DNA from: Desulfamplus sp.
Lineage (GTDB): Bacteria > Desulfobacterota > Desulfobacteria > Desulfobacterales > Desulfobacteraceae
DNA length: 64,000 nucleotides
Assembly (NCBI GenBank): GCA_015232555.1
Contig: JADFZJ010000008.1
Location: forward strand, 23,901-87,900
Direction of reading: 5' to 3'
Part shown: positions 8,718 to 18,036 of the stretch, piece after piece
Numbering within the stretch: position 1 is the first letter of the stretch
How the letters are laid out: each line of letters opens with the position of its first letter
Translations under genes and position numbers: made by a program
Notes under the pieces: generated by a model
Told to the model about the DNA's origin: nothing
What the model saw: the letters and a program-made list of their open reading frames with translations, nothing else
Databases searched by the model: none

Positions 8718-11573
8718 TTATCTTATTACATCAACTTGAATCAATGATAAAAGTTTATTTCCCTCTTGTTCAATATCATTCATAAGCAGCTTCACCTTTT
8801 CCATATTGTTGCTTTTTGCAGCAAGCTCTATTTGATAAGAAGCGTCACGGAGCCTATGAGCCGAGCAGTTTGCAGCAAAACCCTTTATGTTGTGTGCCTG
8901 TATTATAACACCATTAATATCATCACTATCTGCTGCTGTTTTCAATGTATTTATATAATCTGGCAAGTTTTTAGTAACGATATCAAGAAGTTGTCTCATT
9001 ACTATCTCATTTCCGCTTATACGGTTCAAAAATTCTTGTTTGTCAAATACTGCTCTTGAATCAGACTGAGGTGAACTTAAGTTTTGAGAAAGATTTGCTT
9101 GAGAGAGATTAGTAATAGATTGCAAAGTTTGAGAATCAGACAGAGGCTTTTTTATATGCCTTTTAAGAAGGTCACAAAGTTTTTCAGGATCAATAGGTTT
9201 GGAGATATAGCCATCCATACCCGCAGCAACGCAGTCAGCCCGATCCTTTGGTGTTACATTGGCCGTCATGGCAATAATTGGAATATGAGGCTGTTCGCAT
9301 CTGATTATTCTTGCAGCTTCAAATCCATCCATTTCAGGCATCTGAATATCCATCAAAACTGCATCATAACTATTTTTTCTAACAGCCTCTGTTGCCTCTA
9401 TGCCATTAGACACCACATCTACAATAATACCAATTTTCCCCAACATTTTCAAAACTAATATCTGGTTAAATTCATTATCTTCAGCCATGATAAGGTGAAG
9501 CCCTGCAAGCTCTGATGGGTCCGATGTTTTTCTTTCAGGTGATACAGATTCAGGAATATAGACTGCCTCTTCACATTTTTCAAAACATGCTGTGAATTGA
9601 AATCTGCTCCCTTTTCCATATTCACTTTCAACTGAAATAGTGCCTCCCATAAATTCGACAAGCCGTTTTGAAATCACAAGACCAAGTCCAGTTCCGCCAT
9701 ATTTTCTTGTTGTCGAAGCATCTGCCTGTGAAAAAGGTTGAAACATTCGATCCAGACGCTCATTTGGAATGCCTATACCTGTATCTGTTACGCTAAAACT
9801 GATAACGCTTAAGCTATTATACCGATTATTGGCATGATTACTCTCCTGATTGGTATAGCTTATGCTGTTTCCGTTATTATTTTCAACTTCAATTGATATG
9901 GTTATCTCTCCTTTATCTGTAAATTTTACAGCATTGTTCATAAGATTTAGTATAACCTGACGCAATCGGTTTGGATCGCCTTTAAGAAAACGGGGAACAT
10001 CAGAAGAGATATAACTGCTTAAAGTCAACCCTTTTTCAGAGACTTTTATCTTCAATATTTCGGTTATTCTATCAATCAACTCTTTAAGATCAAAATTAAC
10101 ATGCTCTAACTCCACTTTACCAGCTTCGATTTTTGAAAAATCAAGTATATCTTCTATAAGAGAGAGAAGTATTTCAGATGAGTTAAAAACTATATCTGCA
10201 TATTCTCGCTGCTCTTCGTTAAGAGGAGTCTCTCTGATAAGGCGGCTCATGCCGATAATTACATTCATAGGAGTTCTTATCTCATGGCTCATGTTGGCAA
10301 GAAAGTCTGATTTTGCACGGGTTGCAGCCTCTGCAACCTCTTTAGCTTTAACAAGTGCCTCTTCAGCCTGTTTCTGCTCAACAATCTGCCACGTTACGTC
10401 AGCAAGAAAAGATATAGTATCGACATCTTTTTCTGTATAATTCTCCTTTTTATTTCCCACTCCAAGAATAGCACAAACGCTACCTTGTCTTATTACAGGC
10501 ACAACAAGTTCACGTATCACTTCAGCATGACCTTCAGGAAGTCCCCTTTTATGGGGTAGAGATTTATAGTCATTGTGTACAACAGGTTTTTTCTGAATCA
10601 CACAGTCAACCCAGACTCCAGCCTTGCTAATGGGATAGTGCAGCCCTTTGCCCCCCATCTTACAAAATTCGTTTAAAGTACGGGTTGACCACTGCTGAAG
10701 AGATATTGAATTTTGATCCTCTTCCACAAAGTGATAAAAACCTATAGGACTTTCAACCATGCTTACCACGTCATCTAAAACTTTTGTAAGAAGCTCATCA
10801 AGATTATGGTTTCTGGCATATTCAACAAGATCAAGCCTTGTCTGAGTAAGTTGCTGATTTCTGTCCAAACGTGTCTGATTATCTGCTAATTCTTGTTCTA
10901 CAAATTTACGTTTAGTGATATCATGATAGGTGATTATGACTCCATACCCTTCAAGCGGTATAGGTGCTGCATGAACATTTATCCAAGTTGTATCTTCTTC
11001 TCCCTTTACAATCCCCATTTCAGCATTTTCAACTAACTGCTGTGTTTTAATGGCACGGACACTTGCATACTCTTCAGGAGGCATCAAAGTGCCGTCAGGG
11101 CGGATGATTTTCCACTCTTTGCCGTCTATTTTCCGTGAAGAGTGTTTTGACGTAGAGATGCCAAGCAATAGCTCAGATTCAGGATTTGCCTCAATAATGT
11201 TGCCTTCTTTATCGGTAACGCTCACTCCTATAGGAAACGACTCAAACAGGACTCTGTATTTCTCAACGATGATATTCAATTTTTCAAGACTGATTTTTAA
11301 CTCATTCTCTACTAACCCGCGTTCATCTATCTGTCTTACAAGGCGTCTGTTCCAAAATAGGCTTATGAGTAAAGTTACAATAACAAACGCTCCGATTCCC
11401 AATAACCACCTTATAAACACTGACCAGTCAGATGAATGCCCAAAGCAGATAAGCATCTCGCTGTTATGAGAGACTTCGTAGCTCTTCTCAGTACAGCCAA
11501 TTGAGAATATAAAAAGTATAATGGCTGTGCTGAGAAAAATAGAAAAATTAATATGTGATTTTTTAAAAATCAT
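8718..11573 (-). CDS. Tripartite hybrid histidine kinase (PAS-GAF-HisKA-HATPase-REC-Hpt)
   Basis: 951-residue membrane kinase. A hydrophobic N-terminus ending in FSIGC looks like a lipoprotein-type signal. Only about 25 residues follow before a second membrane segment (about 53-70) ending [13 protein letters not shown]. Then come PAS (about 105-225), GAF (about 240-400), HisKA ([14 protein letters not shown]), ATPase (DTGIGIP, GGTGLGL), receiver ([13 protein letters not shown]) and Hpt (IIQAHNIKG). The second membrane segment is of the type that follows a periplasmic SBP_bac_3 sensor domain in BvgS-like kinases, yet that domain is missing here. The GAF domain is probably the remaining ligand sensor. 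Single-gene transcription unit as far as can be seen. Confidence 0.92.
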   Translation of the reverse strand: MIFKKSHINFSIFLSTAIILFIFSIGCTEKSYEVSHNSEMLICFGHSSDWSVFIRWLLGIGAFVIVTLLISLFWNRRLVRQIDERGLVENELKISLEKLNIIVEKYRVLFESFPIGVSVTDKEGNIIEANPESELLLGISTSKHSSRKIDGKEWKIIRPDGTLMPPEEYASVRAIKTQQLVENAEMGIVKGEEDTTWINVHAAPIPLEGYGVIITYHDITKRKFVEQELADNQTRLDRNQQLTQTRLDLVEYARNHNLDELLTKVLDDVVSMVESPIGFYHFVEEDQNSISLQQWSTRTLNEFCKMGGKGLHYPISKAGVWVDCVIQKKPVVHNDYKSLPHKRGLPEGHAEVIRELVVPVIRQGSVCAILGVGNKKENYTEKDVDTISFLADVTWQIVEQKQAEEALVKAKEVAEAATRAKSDFLANMSHEIRTPMNVIIGMSRLIRETPLNEEQREYADIVFNSSEILLSLIEDILDFSKIEAGKVELEHVNFDLKELIDRITEILKIKVSEKGLTLSSYISSDVPRFLKGDPNRLRQVILNLMNNAVKFTDKGEITISIEVENNNGNSISYTNQESNHANNRYNSLSVISFSVTDTGIGIPNERLDRMFQPFSQADASTTRKYGGTGLGLVISKRLVEFMGGTISVESEYGKGSRFQFTACFEKCEEAVYIPESVSPERKTSDPSELAGLHLIMAEDNEFNQILVLKMLGKIGIIVDVVSNGIEATEAVRKNSYDAVLMDIQMPEMDGFEAARIIRCEQPHIPIIAMTANVTPKDRADCVAAGMDGYISKPIDPEKLCDLLKRHIKKPLSDSQTLQSITNLSQANLSQNLSSPQSDSRAVFDKQEFLNRISGNEIVMRQLLDIVTKNLPDYINTLKTAADSDDINGVIIQAHNIKGFAANCSAHRLRDASYQIELAAKSNNMEKVKLLMNDIEQEGNKLLSLIQVDVIR

Positions 11574-11658
11574 ATTTTGAAATCCATCTTGCTGTTTGGT
11601 CTCTTTTGGGCAGGAAAAATTTACACTTTAAAAGAAATTGAAATCTCAAAAAAAGGAT

Positions 11659-13053
11659 TTATAGAATAATCTTCTTTGCAGGTATAAGACCAGTTGCAGC
11701 AGCAGAGACAATATTGCCGGCAACACCAGGTCCATCTCCAGCAACATACATGCCTTTTATAGCAGTTTCAAGATTATTGTCAGCATCAATCTGGGTGGCA
11801 AAAAATTTGATTTCAGGCGAGTATAGCAAAGTTTCGTCATTTGATACGCCAGGTACAACAAGATTGAGAGTTTCAAGCCCTTCAATAAGGTTGGATAAGA
11901 TTCGTTCAGGCAGAGCCATTGCAATATCTCCGCATACAACATTTGTCATAGTCGGTTCAATGTATCCTTTTCTTATGCGATTCCATGTAGAGCGTCTTCC
12001 TCTCTTTAAATCACCAAATCTCTGTAAAATGGGCTTGCCTCCGCCGATAATTGCAGATAGCCTTCCAATTGATTCACCATAAGCCTGATTATCAGTTACA
12101 GGTTCAGTAAGGACAACCTTGGAGAGAAAGGCAAAATTTGTATTTGATGACTTTTTTCCAGTATAGGCATGACCATTTACACAGACAAAATCTTTATAAT
12201 TTTCAAGGGATATAAAACCGCCCTGATTTGTGCAAAAAGTTCTGGTCAGGTCATCGTATTTGGTTGTGCGGATAAAAAAGGTGGGGTCATAGATAATGTT
12301 GCACAGATCATCCATAATATCGTTATGAACCTCAACTCTTACACCAACCTCAATTCCCCGCTGAGATACGCTTATTCCATGTTTTTGTGCCAATCCTCCA
12401 ACCCAGTTTGCACCAATACGCCCGGGTGCAAGAATAACATTATCTGCCTTATACACAGCTTTATTTGTAATTACGCCAGTAACCTTTTTTCTCTTTGGTG
12501 TATCAGAAGAGAGTGTTTCTGATGTTATATCAAGCACCTCTTCTGATGTGTGAAGTTCCATTCCCTTTGACTCAATATAAGCTGCCATATTTGCAATATA
12601 TTTAGGAAGATTATCGCTGCCAAGATGCTTTTGCTTAATCAATAAAAGATCAACTCCAAATCTTTTGGCATCTTTTCTTATCTCTTTTGCCTCTTCCATG
12701 TTGGTTGGATAGACTGGTCCATCCATGCCAAACCGTGTAAATATGGCTTCTGTCTCATCAATTAAAGCCTGTGCCGATGAGATTGGCATAAATTGAGTCA
12801 GATCAGTTTTACCAAGGCGTGGAATAAAGTTGAGCTTGCCATCAGAATAGAGTCCTGCACCGCCTACGCCAGATAATATATTGCATGGCTGACACCCCAC
12901 GCATTTTTGTAAATTGTGGTTTGGACATTTTCTATCAAGAGGTCTTTTACCCTTTTCAATCATAAGAACTTTAAGTTTAGAGTTCTCCATAAGGTGGTAA
13001 GCGGAAAAAAGCCCTGCTGGTCCTCCACCCACGATAATAACATCAAATTTCAT
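11659..13053 (-). CDS. FAD-dependent dehydrogenase (COG2509-like)
   Basis: 464-residue flavoprotein. The N-terminal dinucleotide fold is FDVIIVGGGPAGLFSAYHL, and a matching C-terminal FAD box is YVAGDGPGVAGNIVSAA. Between them, near 43-75, a Cys-containing stretch (KCPNHNLQKCVGCQPC) precedes SGVGGAGLYSDGKLN, a hallmark of the uncharacterised FAD-dependent dehydrogenase family COG2509. The cysteines could bind a metal or a disulfide, but this is not established. Substrate unknown. The gene is separated by 85 bp from the kinase downstream and by the possible 19-codon gene (opposite strand) upstream. Start ATG has only a weak ribosome-binding site. Confidence 0.85.
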   Translation of the reverse strand: MKFDVIIVGGGPAGLFSAYHLMENSKLKVLMIEKGKRPLDRKCPNHNLQKCVGCQPCNILSGVGGAGLYSDGKLNFIPRLGKTDLTQFMPISSAQALIDETEAIFTRFGMDGPVYPTNMEEAKEIRKDAKRFGVDLLLIKQKHLGSDNLPKYIANMAAYIESKGMELHTSEEVLDITSETLSSDTPKRKKVTGVITNKAVYKADNVILAPGRIGANWVGGLAQKHGISVSQRGIEVGVRVEVHNDIMDDLCNIIYDPTFFIRTTKYDDLTRTFCTNQGGFISLENYKDFVCVNGHAYTGKKSSNTNFAFLSKVVLTEPVTDNQAYGESIGRLSAIIGGGKPILQRFGDLKRGRRSTWNRIRKGYIEPTMTNVVCGDIAMALPERILSNLIEGLETLNLVVPGVSNDETLLYSPEIKFFATQIDADNNLETAIKGMYVAGDGPGVAGNIVSAAATGLIPAKKIIL

Positions 13054-13210
13054 CTTTTTGTTTTATCCTGTTTTTTTGTTGTATAATACTTGAGTTTTAG
13101 AAAAATAATTCTTTGACAAAATAAGGCTTTGGCATATGGCTTGCTTTAAGCAGCTAAATCCAACAGCATTTTGTAGCGATTTTAAACGACTATTGAAACA
13201 GGAGGGTTTT

Positions 13211-13270
13211 ATGGAAACAGAAGCACAAGCAGTTGAGGAAGAGATACCAGACATATCTAATAAGATTTGA
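13211..13270 (+). CDS. Possible 19-residue acidic peptide gene
   Basis: Very short frame METEAQAVEEEIPDISNKI-stop with a strong AGGAGG 5 nt before the ATG. A consensus -35 box TTGACA lies at 13113-13118, with a weak -10 about 16 nt on (TATGGC). A 15-bp hairpin starts inside the last codons and would end the transcript, so promoter, ribosome-binding site, frame and terminator form a complete small unit of about 150 nt. The peptide has no Cys, no hydrophobic stretch and no family I recognise. It could be a secreted-peptide precursor, a regulatory leader or a chance frame within a small RNA. Confidence 0.4.
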   Translation: METEAQAVEEEIPDISNKI

Positions 13271-13294
13271 CAGCTTTTGAAAAGTTGTCAAATC
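13264..13294. terminator. 15-bp stem-loop terminator between convergent genes
   Basis: GATTTGACAGCTTTT pairs with AAAGTTGTCAAATC (one G-T pair, minimal loop). It lies between the plus-strand 19-codon frame, whose stop it overlaps, and the minus-strand ihfA-like gene ending at 13335. It could serve both directions. Confidence 0.6.
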
Positions 13295-13334
13295 TTAAAG
13301 TCTGATATCATTTTAGATTCTTATGCGTATATTC

Positions 13335-13625
13335 TTATGCAGGTTCACCATTAATAAGATTTCTAAGTTTTCCCGAACATTTAAATGTCACAACTCTTCT
13401 TGCTGGAAGATTCATCTCCTCGTTAGTTGCAGGGTTTCTGCCTTTTCTGGATTTTTTTTCATTTACACAGAACTTTCCAAATCCGCTTATCATTACATCG
13501 TCACCATCTGTAAGGCTCTCTTTGATTATTTTTAAAAAGTCCTCCATTATGTTATATGCAGTAGTTCTTGAGATATTCAGATTCTGTTGAATTTTTTCTG
13601 TGATATCAGTTTTGGTTAATGCCAT
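13335..13625 (-). CDS. ihfA: Integration host factor alpha-like DNA-binding protein
   Basis: 96-residue HU/IHF-family nucleoid protein that bends DNA as a dimer. It starts MALTKTDITEKI as IhfA does. It carries the SGFGKF turn and the DNA-intercalating arm with GRNPATNEE, then ARRVVTFK. An in-frame ATG further upstream (13685) gives a 20-residue hydrophobic leader, but the ATG at 13625 has GGAGG at good spacing and gives the usual length, so it was chosen. HU and IHF are hard to tell apart by eye; MALTK and ARRVVTFK favour IHF-alpha. It lies about 170 bp after the acyl-CoA dehydrogenase gene on the same strand, with a hairpin between. Confidence 0.87.
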   Translation of the reverse strand: MALTKTDITEKIQQNLNISRTTAYNIMEDFLKIIKESLTDGDDVMISGFGKFCVNEKKSRKGRNPATNEEMNLPARRVVTFKCSGKLRNLINGEPA

Positions 13626-13670
13626 GAATGTTCCTCCAAGCAGGTTATAATATTTGTAATAAAAAATTAT

Positions 13671-13730
13671 AACAGCCACAGACAAAATGTTTTAAGGCAT
13701 ACGGACACCATTTTGGCTTAAGTGGCTGTT
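13671..13730 (-). terminator. Nested hairpin between acyl-CoA dehydrogenase and ihfA genes
   Basis: Outer arms AACAGCCAC (13671-13679) and GTGGCTGTT (13722-13730) enclose a second pair, CAAAATG (13683-13689) and CATTTTG (13709-13715). A T-run follows on the plus side, and TATAATTTTTTATT follows on the minus side. It may terminate the upstream dehydrogenase transcript and sit over the ihfA promoter. Confidence 0.4.
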
Positions 13731-13797
13731 TTTTAATTGCATAACATAAAAAAATTTTAATCTAAAATACTTTACCTACTGAGGGTTTGTCAACTTT

Positions 13798-15495
13798 TTA
13801 TTTGTTCATATTATATGTATTTTTTAATGATAACACGTAGTTTTCCCATACTCTTTGGAATCTCTCCTGATTGAGTTGAGGTTTCTTGATCATTTTCAAG
13901 GCAAATTCCATCTGTTTTTCATTGCTGCTGCTCTTAGAATAGAGTTGAAGGGCATATTTTGAAAAATCCCTTATCATACAATCAAAAATCTGATCCAAAA
14001 TGTCATTATCAACCTCTCTTAAAACTGCATTTTCAATTATCAACTGCCCATAAGCTACAACTGTAAACAGCTCTCCGAGAATCAGCAGAAAGTCAATATC
14101 TTTGCTCTGATGCTTTTCAGGTGGAGCAGCCATAAGCATCTCTTTTAGCACCGCAATCTGCTCTCTGAAAATGGCAATATTTGGCAGATCAACGCTTGAG
14201 TATGCTTTGTTAAAATCGTGAAACAGTGTTTTTCCAAGCCCTTTTGTAGCACCCTGATCAAACAGAAAATCATCATTTGCGGGTTTCTCTACTATAGGAA
14301 TATTTGGCATTTGGGCAGGTGCAAACAGATAATTTGCCATGAATTTAACTATCAATGCCATATTTACATGAACTGTGCCTTCAAGTTTTGGAAGCCCTCT
14401 GATATCAATAGCAGCCATCTCAAAATAGGTATCTTTTTCAAACCCTTTGGCTGCGATCACATCCCACATCAGGTTTATTACCTCTTCGCCTTGAGTTGTA
14501 ACCTTCATTTTTGTCAAAGGATTGTAGAGCAGATAGCGTCTGTCATCTTTTGATGCAGTTCTCAAGTAATCTGCGTTTCTTCTTGCAAATAGCTTCATTG
14601 CTATAAGGCGTACAAAAGCATCTGTCATAAGTGCCTGTACGTGTGGGAAATCAGTCACAAACTTGCCATAGAGTCTTCGTTTTGAGGCGTGGTTGACGGC
14701 TTCAAACAGAGCATGACTGCAAATTCCTATGGATGCCCAGCCAAGATTATACTTTCCAACATTAATAGTATTTAGGGCACAATCCCACGCATGGTCGCCT
14801 CTTGAGAGGACATTATCATCTGTTACAGGATATCCATTAAGCCCAAACTCTGCAACATAAGATTGACTGCTGACGACATTTTTAACCAGATCATAATTTT
14901 CATGCTTTGGATCAGCAGTAAAAAAAACATACTCGTCAGTGTCAGAATCTTTGGCAAATACAGATACAAGTCCAGCTTTATTGGCATTTCCAATGTAATA
15001 CTTGCCGCCGTCTGCGACATATTTTCCTTCTGACAGTTGGGTCAGCGTCATTTCACTTGAGTAGAGGTCTGCCCCATGCTCCTTTTCCGAGAGTCCAAAG
15101 GCAAATATTTCACCCTGCTCCAAAAGTTCAGCAGTCTTTTTTTTGACAGCCTCATTGTTGCCCATCCAAATAGGACCAAGACCTAAAATGGTTACCTGCC
15201 ATGTGTACCAGTATGGAAGACCATAAAATCCAAGTATTTCGTTAAAATCGCAGTTTCTTGCTGTATCCCATCTGCATCCCGCTTTTCCATATTTTGACGG
15301 GGTTAGAAGTTTATAAAATATCTTCTCCTGCTTTACAAATTCAAGAAAATCGGCATACCAAATTTTGCCGTGGTAATCCTCTTTAAGTTTATCCTTGCCT
15401 TTGCTTTCAAAGAAATTAATGGTCTTTCGCATTATCTCTTTTGATTCTGCATCAAGATGTTCAAAGTTTTCTGTTTTAGGATTAAGAAGTCTCAT
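13798..15495 (-). CDS. Acyl-CoA dehydrogenase family protein
   Basis: 565-residue flavoenzyme-like protein of the acyl-CoA dehydrogenase superfamily. The middle region has FAFGLSEKEHGADL, the FAD/substrate-binding block at the start of the beta domain. GKYNLGWASIGICSHALFEAV and KRRLYGKFVTDFP follow in the C-terminal helical domain. The N-terminus (LTPSKYGKAGCRWDT) and extended C-terminus make it longer than the usual ~380 residues, as in long-chain or MmgC/FadE-like outliers. The catalytic base and substrate cannot be assigned by eye. The start MRLLNP is chosen because GGAG lies 6 nt upstream; another ATG four codons earlier has no such site. Probably monocistronic. Confidence 0.8.
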   Translation of the reverse strand: MRLLNPKTENFEHLDAESKEIMRKTINFFESKGKDKLKEDYHGKIWYADFLEFVKQEKIFYKLLTPSKYGKAGCRWDTARNCDFNEILGFYGLPYWYTWQVTILGLGPIWMGNNEAVKKKTAELLEQGEIFAFGLSEKEHGADLYSSEMTLTQLSEGKYVADGGKYYIGNANKAGLVSVFAKDSDTDEYVFFTADPKHENYDLVKNVVSSQSYVAEFGLNGYPVTDDNVLSRGDHAWDCALNTINVGKYNLGWASIGICSHALFEAVNHASKRRLYGKFVTDFPHVQALMTDAFVRLIAMKLFARRNADYLRTASKDDRRYLLYNPLTKMKVTTQGEEVINLMWDVIAAKGFEKDTYFEMAAIDIRGLPKLEGTVHVNMALIVKFMANYLFAPAQMPNIPIVEKPANDDFLFDQGATKGLGKTLFHDFNKAYSSVDLPNIAIFREQIAVLKEMLMAAPPEKHQSKDIDFLLILGELFTVVAYGQLIIENAVLREVDNDILDQIFDCMIRDFSKYALQLYSKSSSNEKQMEFALKMIKKPQLNQERFQRVWENYVLSLKNTYNMNK

Positions 15496-15667
15496 AATAT
15501 TCTCCATAAGTTAAAAAGTTAAAATCAAAGTAATTTAAGATGAATTATAGTTTTTATAAAAAACATTGTTTTAGTTGATAATAACAACATTCTACAAATT
15601 CAGAGTGTTTGTCAAGTTTTTTTATGTGAAAGTAAAGGCAATGATTACTTTGATTTAGAGATTCCTT

Positions 15668-17791
15668 TTATCTTTTTCGCGGAATAAATTTTTGAAGAGC
15701 CGTAGCAAGGGCATTGATTGATAAAGGTTTTGGCAGAACAGCATCAATGCAGGATGCACTGGCTCTTGCAGTTGTGGTGATGTCGCTGAAACCAGTTACA
15801 AGAATAACTGGAAGATTTGGGCGGATTGCTTTTATCTGTTCAGCAAGCTGAATCCCCTGAATATCAGGCATAGTGAGATCAGTGATAACAATATCAAAAT
15901 TGTTAGGGTTTTTCTGAATAATCTCAAGAGCATTTCTTGAAGATTTGACTGCTAAAGCCTCATAGCCTATCTTTTCAAGCATCATTTTTCCTAAATCCAC
16001 AAGCATCTGTTCATCATCAACAAAAAGCACCTTTCCCTCGCCAGTCTGAATTGGTAGTCCTTCTCCAGCCATTTTTTTCTTTTCAGGAAATTGCCTGGGA
16101 AAACAGATGGTGATTTTTGTCCCTTTGCCAGAAGCACTATCCAACTTAATGCCTCCGTGACATCGTTTTACAATACCATGCACTACCGATAGACCAAGAC
16201 CTGTTCCGTCTCCACCTGTTTTTGTTGTAAAATATGGGTCAAAGACCTTTTCTATGGTTTCAGGAGACATTCCCTTACCATCATCTTCCACAGATATTGC
16301 TACATACTCTCCATAAGGAATCCCAATCTCCCGAGAGAGTGTAGCATTGGAATCATTAAGGGTTATATTGTGGATTTCGATTGTAATATTGCCCTGATTG
16401 TTATCCATAGCCTGCATGGAGTTGGTAGCAAGATTCATGATTATCTGATGGATATCTGTCGGAGATGCAAGAACGTATCCCGAATCCTTATCAATCTTGG
16501 TTATAATATTAATGGATGCAGGAATAGAGGCGTGGAGAAGTTTTACCTTTTCTTTGAGCATTGAAGAGACCAATACAGGTGTTTTAACTGCACCTTGTGA
16601 CTCTCTTTGCCTGCTGAACTCAAGAATCTGTAAGGTAAGATTCTTTGCACGGTTACAGCCATTAACTATCTGCTGAGTGTAACGCATACTCTTTTCGTTG
16701 CCAGCAGAATCCATCTGAAGAAGCTGGGCATAACCTAAAATGGAACCAAGAATATTGTTGAAATCATGGGCAATCCCGCCTGCCAAAGTACCAAGTGCCT
16801 CCAACCTTTGAGACTCTTTAAGGTTAAATAAGAGCTTCTCTTTCTCCTTTTCAGCAAGTTTTATTTCTGTGATATCCTTGTCAACACCTCTATATCCAGT
16901 TATCACTCCATCTTCGCCATATACAGGCTTTCCGCTTGTAAGCAGGTAAACACTTTTGTTATTTTTCGAGGTTTTTATGATTTCGATATTGGCATATTGG
17001 CAGCCTGAAGCAATCTTCTCCGCAATTATTTTAAGGGTGTGTGTTGATGTATCAGGCGACATCAGATGAGAAAAGTGCTTATTTATAAGTTCATAAGCAG
17101 CATAACCGATAAGCTGCTCAACATTATCAGAAAGATATGTGTATCTGCCATCTTGATCCGTTTCCCATATCCAATCCCCAGTGCTCAAAGCAATATCTCT
17201 GAAACGCTCTCTGCTCTCACGAAGTGATGATTCTACAGATGTACGGTATTCAAGCTCTTTTTTGAGCTTTGATTTTAGTTCAAAAGAGCGCAGTGATGCA
17301 GTTACAAGGGTGTGTAGTTTTTGAGATGTGAGTTCAGTCTTGAGCCTGTAGTCATTAATATCATAATCCTCAATAATCTTCTGTTCTGGTGCCTGTCCAG
17401 GCTGTCCTGTTCTTATGACAATCTGGGTAATGCTGTTATTAAGAACTTTTCTTATGTAATGGATGAGCTTGAGTCCCGCATCATCAGTTTCCATAGTTAC
17501 ATCAAGAAGGATAAGTGCAGTATCAGGATTGTCTTTAAGAATCTCTGCCGCCTCTTTTGATGAAAAACTGTTAAGAAAACAGAGGGGTCTTTTTTGGAAA
17601 GAGTAATTTTCAAGTGTCTTTGTCGTGATATAGTGGACATCTTTTTCATCATCAACAATGAGTATTTTCCATGGCAGCATAGAATCATCTGAAATAGAGT
17701 GACTGGTTTGTCTGAAATTACTCTCCTGTTTATCTGGGATTTCATCGGAAAAAACAATTGAGTTTGATTCTGCTTCATGATTTATGGACAT
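15668..17791 (-). CDS. Soluble hybrid histidine kinase REC-PAS-HisKA-HATPase-REC
   Basis: 707 residues with no membrane segment. The N-terminal receiver (about 42-165) has LILLDVTMETDDAG and RTGQPGQAPE, a divergent type often found in front of DUF3369 or PAS modules. It is followed by PAS (about 195-310), HisKA with [13 protein letters not shown] (His near 342), ATPase (DDGKGMS, GTGLGLSVVHG) and a C-terminal receiver (IVITDLTMPDIQG). It resembles the 731-residue kinase at 85-2280 in its catalytic half, suggesting paralogy. It sits alone, head to head with purB 245 bp away. Input partner and output unknown. Confidence 0.92.
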   Translation of the reverse strand: MSINHEAESNSIVFSDEIPDKQESNFRQTSHSISDDSMLPWKILIVDDEKDVHYITTKTLENYSFQKRPLCFLNSFSSKEAAEILKDNPDTALILLDVTMETDDAGLKLIHYIRKVLNNSITQIVIRTGQPGQAPEQKIIEDYDINDYRLKTELTSQKLHTLVTASLRSFELKSKLKKELEYRTSVESSLRESRERFRDIALSTGDWIWETDQDGRYTYLSDNVEQLIGYAAYELINKHFSHLMSPDTSTHTLKIIAEKIASGCQYANIEIIKTSKNNKSVYLLTSGKPVYGEDGVITGYRGVDKDITEIKLAEKEKEKLLFNLKESQRLEALGTLAGGIAHDFNNILGSILGYAQLLQMDSAGNEKSMRYTQQIVNGCNRAKNLTLQILEFSRQRESQGAVKTPVLVSSMLKEKVKLLHASIPASINIITKIDKDSGYVLASPTDIHQIIMNLATNSMQAMDNNQGNITIEIHNITLNDSNATLSREIGIPYGEYVAISVEDDGKGMSPETIEKVFDPYFTTKTGGDGTGLGLSVVHGIVKRCHGGIKLDSASGKGTKITICFPRQFPEKKKMAGEGLPIQTGEGKVLFVDDEQMLVDLGKMMLEKIGYEALAVKSSRNALEIIQKNPNNFDIVITDLTMPDIQGIQLAEQIKAIRPNLPVILVTGFSDITTTARASASCIDAVLPKPLSINALATALQKFIPRKR

Positions 17792-18036
17792 TTTTCTTAG
17801 CCCTTATATTAAAAAACAACTTAAGTTTAACAAAGTAGCGTTAGACATGATGAAAGATGGGTGTATTGAAAAAAATCGTGGTATGATTTTTTTAAAAGTA
17901 TTATTAGATAATGGTTCTTTTCTGTCAAATATTTTCTGATAAATTATGGTATAATAAAATCCAAAATGGGATTGTAGTTAGCTTAACTGTATAGAAATTA
18001 GTTTGATTTAATTATATTTAAAAGGAATTTATAAAG

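Noticed and set aside
9084..9458. 124-codon plus-strand frame inside the 951-residue kinase gene
   Set aside because: Antisense shadow; the kinase frame encodes conserved receiver motifs across the same bases and the shadow has no recognisable domain.
11050..11469. 139-codon plus-strand frame opposite the kinase PAS domain
   Set aside because: Shadow of a clear PAS and membrane region on the minus strand.
13063..13254. 63-codon minus-strand frame between the FAD oxidoreductase and ihfA
   Set aside because: No ribosome-binding site or homology; overlaps the better-supported plus-strand 19-codon unit.
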